Assembly: GCF_001905845.1 (NCBI RefSeq)
Contig: NZ_LIVZ01000007.1
Location: 550,189-614,188, forward strand
Reading direction: 5' to 3'
From: Streptomyces sp. TSRI0107
Lineage (GTDB): Bacteria; Actinomycetota; Actinomycetes; Streptomycetales; Streptomycetaceae
DNA: 64,000 bases
The notes under the pieces are model-generated. The model saw only the letters and a program-made list of their open reading frames with translations. It ran no database searches and had not been told where the DNA came from. This document shows positions 58,587 through 64,000 of this stretch, in pieces. Position 1 is the first letter of the stretch. Every line of letters starts with the position of its first letter. A program made the position numbers and the translations under genes.

Positions 58587-59374
58587 TCAGAGACGCTGGA
58601 CCGCGCCCTCGCGTGCGGTGGCGGTGGTTCCGCCGAACGCGGCGGCGGCGCGGGCGGTCGCGGCCTCGGGGTGAGCGTGGGCCCGACATGGGTGACGAGC
58701 AGCCGTCGCGCGCCGGCCTCACCGGCGGCGGCGCCTGCGTCCTCCGGGGTGAGGTGCACCTGTTCGCCTTCGCGATGCGTGTCGATGTCCGCCTCGCACA
58801 GGAACAGGTCGGCGTCGCGGGCGAGTTCCGTGAGCGCGGCGCAGGGGCCGGTGTCCCCGGAGTAGGCGAGGGCGCGCCCGTCCGCCTCGGCGCGCAGCCC
58901 GTACGCGGGCACGTCGTGCACGACGGCGCGGGCGGTGAGGAACAGTTCGCCGTGGCGGGCGGTGTGGCCGTCGTACAGGGGGTGGAAGTCGAACACGCCG
59001 CTCAGCGAGGCGGGGTCGGGGCGCCCGAGGAACGCGGCGAGGCGGTGGGCACAGCCGGCGGGCGCGTACACCGGGATCGGTGCGGGCGGGGTGAGGCCGC
59101 CGTACGCGAGCGCGTAATAGGCGGCTGGGAGATCGGCGATGGGGGCACCGCCCGGTCGAGCGAAGCCGAGACTGGGGGAGGTCGGCGTGGAGGTGGGAGA
59201 TCCAGATCGCGCTCAGCCGTGCCGGGTCCGTGTGCCGTTGCAACTCCGCGAAGCTGCCTGGGCCGGCGTCCACCCACACCCCGGCGCCCGGGGCGCTCAG
59301 CAGGTAGCCGGAGCAGGGGCGGCCGGGGCCGGGTGCGGGGAGGCGGTACCGAGGACGGTGAGCGTGAGAGACAT
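58587..59374 (-). pseudogene. MBL-fold metallo-hydrolase, broken by a mini-element and a second frameshift
   Basis: The N-terminus is normal for an RNase Z-like/cyclase-like metallo-beta-lactamase-fold protein (LTVLGTASPHPAPGRPCSGY, SAIWISHLHAD with the HxHxD start). A 49-bp insertion with 11-bp flanking repeats then shifts the frame. The continuation (DLPAAYYALAYGGL, FDFHPLYDGHTARHGELFLT, ALAYSGDTGPCAALTE, and VHLTPEDAGAAA) is in another phase. A missing base near 58674 shifts the end again: LLVTHVGPTLTP would otherwise continue EAATARAAAAFGG to TGA at 58587. Two lesions make a functional product unlikely. Confidence 0.85.
59127..59186. mobile_element. Mini-element with 11-bp flanking repeats inside the MBL-fold gene
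   Basis: GGGAGATCGGC (59127-59137) and GGGAGGTCGGC (59176-59186) flank a core (about 59138-59175) that includes CCGGTCGAGCGAAGCCGAGA. The core matches the element inside the ZIP gene (5802-5846). The inserted length is 49 bp, which breaks the reading frame. The flanks may be a target duplication. Confidence 0.75.
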
Positions 59375-59398
59375 GCGGGGAGGGTACGGTCCGGTGGC

Positions 59399-59412
59399 CG
59401 CAAGCGCTTGCG
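59399..59412. promoter_or_regulatory. Perfect 14-bp palindrome CGCAAGCGCTTGCG
   Basis: CGCAAGCGCTTGCG is fully symmetric and has the form of LacI/GalR-family operators. It lies 25 bases upstream of the MBL-fold pseudogene start and 34 bases beyond the stop of the maleylpyruvate-isomerase-like gene. No LacI gene is in the window. Confidence 0.5.
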
Positions 59413-59445
59413 CTCAGGGGGGTGTTCCCTCGGTCTGTCCGGACC

Positions 59446-60027
59446 TTAAGGCGTCCAGCCCGGGTCCCGCCCGCTGAGGCCGATCGCCCGGTCGAGCAGC
59501 GGAGCCTCGTCCGGGACGGGCACCACCGGGCCGAAGATGCCGTCCCGGACTGGGTCCTCGGCGGCCTCCCCGAGGAAGGCGTGGCAGGCCCGGAGCGCGG
59601 CCGGGTCGGGGGTGTAGTCCTGGCCGGTGGCGCGGGCCAGGTCCCAGCCGTGGACGACCAGCTCGTCGACGGCGACCAGACCGGCGACCTCGCCGGGCAG
59701 GTCCACTCCCCCGGCGCGGGTCATGCCGGTCCAGGCGGACGGGTCGTCCCACGCGTCGGGCAGTTCGGCGAGCGCCGCGGCCAGCTCCTCGCGCCAGTCG
59801 GCTCCGATGTCCGGCAGGGCGCTGTCCGGGGGCGTGTCGGTGGTGGGCCCCAGCTTCTTGCGGCCGGCGTCGCGGAAGGCGACGGCGAGCCCGGTGATGT
59901 GGCCGAGCAGATGGCGGACCCGGTACTCGGGGCACGGGGTGGGGGCCGTCAGCAGATCGTCGGGGACGCCTGCGGCGAGGCGGGCCACGATCGCCGCCTG
60001 CGGTGCGAGGTCCAGGGTCGGGTTCAT
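59446..60027 (-). CDS. TIGR03086-type metal-binding protein (mycothiol-dependent isomerase fold)
   Basis: A 193-residue DinB-like/maleylpyruvate isomerase N-terminal domain protein. It has TPCPEYRVRHLLGHITGLAV (first metal His region: VRHLLGHI) and LVAVDELVVHGWDLARATGQ (second His: VVHGWDL), ending IFGPVVPVPDEAPLLDRAIG. The family uses mycothiol or is of unknown activity in actinobacteria. The ATG at 60027 has GAGGAG six bases upstream. It is divergent from the MFS exporter gene. Confidence 0.85.
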   Translation of the reverse strand: MNPTLDLAPQAAIVARLAAGVPDDLLTAPTPCPEYRVRHLLGHITGLAVAFRDAGRKKLGPTTDTPPDSALPDIGADWREELAAALAELPDAWDDPSAWTGMTRAGGVDLPGEVAGLVAVDELVVHGWDLARATGQDYTPDPAALRACHAFLGEAAEDPVRDGIFGPVVPVPDEAPLLDRAIGLSGRDPGWTP

Positions 60028-60159
60028 GCGCTGCTCCTCAGGGTTCGGTCTCTCGGAGTGTTGACCGGTCCCAGGCCCGGAACTCATCGCCCGGCCGCCC
60101 ACCGGATACGGCGAATTCCCGATCCCCGCGCGGGGGCCTTAGCACCAGCCTGGCCTGCC

Positions 60160-61392
60160 ATGACGACGAACTGGACAGTGAGCCGCGTCCTTCGTGACCG
60201 CGACGCGGCGCTCTCGCTCGCCGCGGTGGTGGTGTCCGGCTTCGGCACGTCGGCGCTGTGGCTGGCGTCCGGCGTGTGGGTGAAGGACCTCACCGGCTCG
60301 GACGGGCTGGCCGCGCTGTGCATGGCGGCCATGTGGGCGCCGACCCTGGCGGGGCCCCTGCTGGGCACGCTCGCCGACCGCGTGCCCCGCGCGCCGCTGC
60401 TGATCGGCGTCAGTGTGCTGATGGGCGCGCTGCTGCTCACCCTCCTCACCGTGGACGCGCCGGGCGATCTGTGGCTGCTGTTCGTGGTCCTGGCGGTGTA
60501 CGGCGCGGCGGGCACCGTCCACGACGCGGCCGAGTCGGCGCTGGTCGCGGCCGCCGTCGACGGGCGGCTGCTCGGCGACTTCAACGGGCTGCGGACGACG
60601 GCCACGGAGGGCATGAAACTGCTGGCCCCGCCGGCGGGCGCGGGGCTGTACGCGGCGTACGGCGGCTCCGGCGTGGCCGTGCTTGACGCGGTGACGTTCG
60701 CCGTGGCGGCGGGGCTGTACGGGCTGCTGCGGGTGCGCGAGGAGCGGCCGGCGCCGCCCGTCGGTGGACGCCGGGCGCGGACGGCCGAGGGCGCGCGGTA
60801 TCTGTGGTCGCACCCCGGGCTGCGCCCGCTGGTCCTGGCGGGCGGGGCGACGATGCTCGGCGCGGGCCTGAGCGGAGCGCTGCTCTACGCCGTCGTCGAC
60901 GACCTCGGGCGCTCCCCCGAGTACGCGGGTGTGCTGTACGCCGCGCAGGGCGCGGGCTCGGTCGCCGTCGGGCTGCTCTCGGGGCCCGGGCTGCGCCGGC
61001 TGGGCGAGCGGCGTTTCGCGGCGTACGGCATCGCGCTGACGGCCGGGGCGGTGGCGCTGCGGGCGGTGCCGTCCGAGCCGGTGGCGCTGGTGAGCGGCGC
61101 GGCGGTCGGCGCGGGCCTGCCGGCGGTGCTGATCGCCACGCTGACCGCTGTGCAGCGCGGCACGCCGGGGCCGCTGCTGGGCCGGGTCACCGCCACCGCG
61201 AACACGCTGGTGTTCACACCGAACGTGCTGGGCCTGACGGCCGGAGCGGCCCTGGTCGAGCCCCTGGGACACCGGCCGCTGCTCATCACCGCGGGCGCGG
61301 CTCTGACTGCGACGGCGGCCGCACTGCTCCAGCGCGGGCCGGGCCCACTGCCCGCCGAACCGGAGTCACGGTCCGGGGCGGACCTGGCGTGA
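60160..61392 (+). CDS. MFS transporter (probable exporter)
   Basis: A 410-residue major facilitator with about 12 membrane helices. It shows the first-half loop LGTLADRVPRAPLLIGVSVL (motif A-like G-x-LaD-R) and a symmetric second half from about residue 215 (LRPLVLAGGATMLGAGLSGA, YAAQGAGSVAVGLLSGPGLR). It resembles MFS_3/enterobactin-exporter-like proteins. The substrate is unknown. The ATG at 60160 lacks a clear ribosome binding site. The last nine codons belong to the first unit of the 96-bp repeats that follow. Confidence 0.88.
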   Translation: MTTNWTVSRVLRDRDAALSLAAVVVSGFGTSALWLASGVWVKDLTGSDGLAALCMAAMWAPTLAGPLLGTLADRVPRAPLLIGVSVLMGALLLTLLTVDAPGDLWLLFVVLAVYGAAGTVHDAAESALVAAAVDGRLLGDFNGLRTTATEGMKLLAPPAGAGLYAAYGGSGVAVLDAVTFAVAAGLYGLLRVREERPAPPVGGRRARTAEGARYLWSHPGLRPLVLAGGATMLGAGLSGALLYAVVDDLGRSPEYAGVLYAAQGAGSVAVGLLSGPGLRRLGERRFAAYGIALTAGAVALRAVPSEPVALVSGAAVGAGLPAVLIATLTAVQRGTPGPLLGRVTATANTLVFTPNVLGLTAGAALVEPLGHRPLLITAGAALTATAAALLQRGPGPLPAEPESRSGADLA

Positions 61393-62010
61393 CCGGAGCG
61401 GGGGCGGGGCCGCGGAAGACCCCTAGCGGGAATGCCACCGGCGAGCACCGCGCGAAGCGAGCCACCGTCCGAGGCGGACCCGGCGTGACCCGAGCGGGGT
61501 CGGCGCTGCGGAAGACCCGGAGCGGGAATGCCACCGGCGAGCACCGCGCGAAGCGAGCCACCGTCCGAGGCGGATCCGGCGTGACCCGAGCGGGGTCGGC
61601 GCTGCGGAAGACCCGGAGCGGGAATGCCACCGGCGAGCACCGCGCCGAAGCAAACCACCGTTCCAGGCGGACCCGGCGCGACAGGACCGCACCCCGTCCG
61701 CCCCAGCCCCCGAGCGGGCATGCCACCCGCGAGCACCGCGCCGAACCGAAACCCCCGCCGAAGCAGACCCGGCCTGACCCGACCGCAACCCCGTCCGCCG
61801 CAGCCCACGAGCAGGCATGCCACCCGCGAGCACCCCGCCGAACCGAAACCCCCGCCGAAGCAGACCCGGCCTGACCCCACCGCGATCGCCCCGGAAAACC
61901 CCGAGCAGGAACCCCAGCGGCGAGCACCCCGCCCAACCGAAACCACTACCCGAGACGGACCCGGCCTGACCCGACGCACCCCGTCCGCCCCAGGCCCCCG
62001 AGCCGAGAAG
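61366..62010. repeat. 96-bp tandem repeat array (about 6.5 units) starting inside the MFS gene end
   Basis: Landmark ATGCCACC(G/C)GCGAGCACC occurs at 61432, 61528, 61624, 61720 and 61817, and as ACCCCAGCGGCGAGC at 61911; spacings are 96, 96, 96, 97 and 94 bases. Units 2 and 3 are almost identical and later ones diverge. Unit 1 contains the MFS stop codon. A seventh, partial unit reaches about 62010. Because 96 is a multiple of three, repeated open frames appear on both strands; none has a convincing start. Confidence 0.85.
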
Positions 62011-62059
62011 CCGCCGGTGCCGGACTGCCCGTGCCGGGACAGCACCGCACCCGGAGTCC
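61393..62059. other. 667-base region without a credible gene
   Basis: It is almost wholly the 96-bp repeat array. The last 50 bases (62010-62059) precede the stop of the reverse-strand gene and show nothing recognisable. Open frames across the repeats encode Arg/Pro/Ala/Gly-rich 32-residue repeats and lack ribosome binding sites. Confidence 0.7.
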
Positions 62060-63226
62060 TCAGAGCCCCGCCAGCGCCCCCCGCACAGCCTCCAGGTCGC
62101 CGTCCGACGCCAGCCCCGCGTGGTACAGGCGGAGTTCGGTCGCGCCGAGGTCGCGGGCGCGGGTGGCGTCCTCGGTGAGGGTGCCGGGGCTGCCGCCCAT
62201 CCCCGAGACGACGGTGAGGTTCGCGGCGAGGACGGTTTCCTCGTGCGCGTGCTCCGCGAACGGGGCGAGAAGGCCCGCGCCGCCCGTGCAGGGGACGACC
62301 ACGCCGTCGGCGACGGAGAGGACGTGCGCGGGGTCGACGCCCGCGTTGGCGCCGCAGTGGTAGGAGACCGGGTCGGCGTGCAGCAGGATCCGGAAGCCGG
62401 CGGGGGCCTCCGCGCGGACCGCCGCGACGGCCGCCTCCTGGAGGGTGCGGGCGGTACCGTCGCGCCACGCGCGCGTGGCGGCCGCGGTGGTGTCGCCGAG
62501 CATTTTCTCCACCGCCGCCCAGCCCCCGTCGGAGGGCGCCCCCCGCCACAGCGGCTCCAGCGCGGTGCGTACGGCGGCGGCCAGCTCGTCGGCGTCCAGG
62601 CCGTGCCCGGCGTATCCCGCGCGGCAGTCCGCGCAGAAGCACAGGGACATCAGGTACTGGCCGGCGTCGCCGAGGCCGACCCCGCCGGTCTTGTCGTGGG
62701 CGTGCAGATGGGCGAGGCCGTACCAGCCCAGGGACTCCAGCTCGGCGCCCCGCGCCCCGGGCCGTACCGCCGCCTCGGCGGCCAGGTCGACGAGGTACGC
62801 GCGCGTGGCGGGCTGCGCGATGCACGGCGCCCAGGGGTAGCGGTCGCCGTAGGCGTTGACGACGGAGGTGTCCGGGTGCTCGGCGCCGAGGCGGGAGTTG
62901 TGGGCGAGCACGACCCAGCTGTGCGTCTCCAGGCCGGCCTCGGCGAGCGCGGCGGCGGCCTCGCCGTACGCGTCGGCCTCGGGCGCCCAGGCGCCGGCCG
63001 GGTAGGGGCGCAGGGTGCGGTGCGCCCAGCGGGGGCCGAGCGGGTAGAGCACGGCGGCGTGTTCGGCGGTGACGATGCGGTGGCGGGGGTGGCGGGGGGT
63101 CAGCGCCCGCGTGGAGTGGTAGGCGGAGGCGAGCGTCACCTGGCGTATGCCGAGGCCCGCCAGCCGGGCCGGGGCCTGGGGGTCTCCGTTGACGTCCCAG
63201 GGGTAGACGAATGCCGACGCCTTCAC
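62060..63226 (-). CDS. Unknown protein, possibly TIM-barrel, with CxxC-type motif
   Basis: A 388-residue soluble protein that I do not recognise firmly. Its start KASAFVYPWDVNGDPQAPAR, mid-region LETHSWVVLAHNSRLGAEHP, and strand-helix alternation suggest a glycosidase-like (beta/alpha)8 barrel. CFCADC near residue 195 resembles the Cys cluster found in some putative glycoside hydrolase-like proteins. The C-terminus has TVVSGMGGSPGTLTEDATRA. The GTG start overlaps the upstream dehydratase stop (GTGA) with GGAGGA before it, so it belongs to sugar-acid metabolism by context. There is no signal peptide. Confidence 0.75.
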   Translation of the reverse strand: MKASAFVYPWDVNGDPQAPARLAGLGIRQVTLASAYHSTRALTPRHPRHRIVTAEHAAVLYPLGPRWAHRTLRPYPAGAWAPEADAYGEAAAALAEAGLETHSWVVLAHNSRLGAEHPDTSVVNAYGDRYPWAPCIAQPATRAYLVDLAAEAAVRPGARGAELESLGWYGLAHLHAHDKTGGVGLGDAGQYLMSLCFCADCRAGYAGHGLDADELAAAVRTALEPLWRGAPSDGGWAAVEKMLGDTTAAATRAWRDGTARTLQEAAVAAVRAEAPAGFRILLHADPVSYHCGANAGVDPAHVLSVADGVVVPCTGGAGLLAPFAEHAHEETVLAANLTVVSGMGGSPGTLTEDATRARDLGATELRLYHAGLASDGDLEAVRGALAGL

Positions 63227-64000
63227 TTGGTCTCCTCCAGCAGCGCGTACCCACGCTCGATCAGCTGAGCGAGCTGCTTGACATGATCGTCACTCGGCTC
63301 GTGCAGCGGGGGCCGGACCTCTCCCACGTCCAGCCCGCGCAGCCGTACGCCCGCCTTGACCAGGGCGACGGCGTACCCGCGGCCCTGGGCGCGCAGTTCG
63401 ACGAAGGGCCGGTAGAAGCCGTCGAGCAGGCGGTGCGCGGTGGTGTCGTCGCCGGTGCGCAGCGCCCGGTGGAAGGCGAGGGCGATCTCGGGCACGAAGC
63501 AGAACACGGCGGAGGAGTACAGGGTGACGCCGATGGCCCGGTAGGCGAGCTGGGTCTGTTCGGCGGTCGGCAGGCCGTTGAAGTAGAGGAAGTCGCCGGG
63601 GGCCTCGGTGCGTACGGCGCTGACGATCCGCTGCATGAGGTCGAGGTCGCCGAGGCCGTCCTTGAGGCCGACGATGCCTTCGGTGCGGGCCAGGCCGACG
63701 ACCGTCTCGGGGGTGAAGACCGCGTTGTCGCGCTGGTAGACGATGACGGGTAGCCCGGTCGCCGCCGCGATCTCCCGGTAGTGCCGCAGCAGTCCCTCCT
63801 GTCCGGCGACGACGAGGTAGGGCGGCATCGCGAGCAGCCCGTCGGCGCCGGCCTCCTCGGCGAGCCGCGCGTACCGCACGGCGAGCGCGGTGCCGTAGCC
63901 CGCTCCGGCGACGACGGGCACCCGCCCGGCGGTCTCCTCGACCGCCGCGCGTACGCACACCTCGAACTCCTCGGGGGTGAGCGCGTGGAACTCCCCGGTG
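63223..64000 (-). CDS. 5-dehydro-4-deoxyglucarate dehydratase, N-terminus beyond window (partial)
   Basis: The frame is still open at base 64000, so about 259 C-terminal residues of a roughly 300-residue DapA-fold enzyme are seen. Leading residues TGEFHALTPEEFEV match the family's GEF region. VIVYQRDNAVFTPETV carries the catalytic Tyr and GIVGLKDGLGDLDLM the Schiff-base Lys. FLYFNGLPTAEQTQLAYRAI and YSSAVFCFVPEIALAF are typical of KdgD. It dehydrates and decarboxylates 5-keto-4-deoxyglucarate to 2-oxoglutarate semialdehyde, the substrate expected for the aldehyde dehydrogenase at 26120. Confidence 0.87.
   Translation of the reverse strand, partial: TGEFHALTPEEFEVCVRAAVEETAGRVPVVAGAGYGTALAVRYARLAEEAGADGLLAMPPYLVVAGQEGLLRHYREIAAATGLPVIVYQRDNAVFTPETVVGLARTEGIVGLKDGLGDLDLMQRIVSAVRTEAPGDFLYFNGLPTAEQTQLAYRAIGVTLYSSAVFCFVPEIALAFHRALRTGDDTTAHRLLDGFYRPFVELRAQGRGYAVALVKAGVRLRGLDVGEVRPPLHEPSDDHVKQLAQLIERGYALLEETK

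Noticed and set aside
60804..61874. Forward 356-codon frame running out of the MFS gene into the repeats
   Set aside because: It is out of phase with the MFS protein and has low-complexity composition; treated as repeat DNA.
61423..61936. Reverse-strand frames across the 96-bp repeats with 32-residue repeats
   Set aside because: They are open only because the period is divisible by three; Arg/Ser/Gly-rich, no ribosome binding site, and diverging with the DNA.

Overview
The window is a piece of a Streptomyces (or very close actinobacterial) chromosome. The evidence is a GC content above 70 percent with strong G/C at third codon positions, frequent GTG starts, many 4-base ATGA/GTGA gene overlaps, Tat and Sec secreted hydrolases, an LAETG sortase-anchored protein, ectABCD, and several dispersed mini-elements of a streptomycete type. 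No rRNA, tRNA, CRISPR array, phage or complete insertion sequence was seen.

Layout. (1) 1-12009: cobalamin (corrin ring) operon cobN(partial)-chlID-cobO-cobB-cobI, a reverse-strand ZIP metal transporter, then cobM-cobL-cbiG/cobJ-cbiX-cobC, almost all joined by overlapping stop/start codons. (2) 12059-19238: an LAETG surface protein, a possible gene relic, an exported protein of unknown function, a reverse-strand amino-acid-type ABC transporter operon ending in an amidohydrolase, and a class V aminotransferase. (3) 19239-22943: ectABCD (ectoine and 5-hydroxyectoine) behind a 386-base regulatory region and closed by hairpins. (4) 22952-28941: metabolic genes on the reverse strand (PLP enzyme, FrnE-type oxidoreductase, GNAT, DUF1349, aldehyde dehydrogenase), a divergent IclR regulator and a decayed GNAT gene. 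(5) 29040-36614: membrane protein plus two-component system, an orphan class B PBP, a purine permease, and an ECF sigma factor with a membrane partner. (6) 36615-58457: a pectin/arabinan utilisation locus of about 22 kb: PL3 and PL1 lyases, CE8 esterases, a PL1-CE8 fusion, a CE12-like esterase, GH43 enzymes, sugar ABC transporter parts, sugar-acid enzymes and a GntR regulator. (7) 58587-64000: a pseudogenised beta-lactamase-fold hydrolase, a maleylpyruvate-isomerase-like protein, an MFS exporter followed by about 640 bp of 96-bp tandem repeats, and a 5-dehydro-4-deoxyglucarate dehydratase coupled to an unknown CxxC protein.

How the genes fit together. Secreted lyases and esterases would open demethylated and deacetylated pectin. 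The CUT1-type importer, which has no ATPase in the window, would take up oligomers, and intracellular GH43 and Gfo/Idh/MocA proteins would process them. The IlvD/Edd dehydratase, the two DapA-fold enzymes and the aldehyde dehydrogenase (26120-27649) match non-phosphorylative routes from sugar acids to 2-oxoglutarate. The GntR and IclR regulators sit next to inverted repeats that look like their operators.

The most unusual observations are: two related short elements, one read in frame inside the ZIP gene and one frameshifting a hydrolase gene; a 182-bp IS-like mini-element inserted exactly at a stop codon; a 41-bp duplication around a hairpin at the ectD stop; 96-bp tandem repeats that begin inside a gene's last codons; and inverted repeats before ectA in place of a ribosome binding site. 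All functional calls come from reading the sequence and remembered family knowledge; no database search was run.
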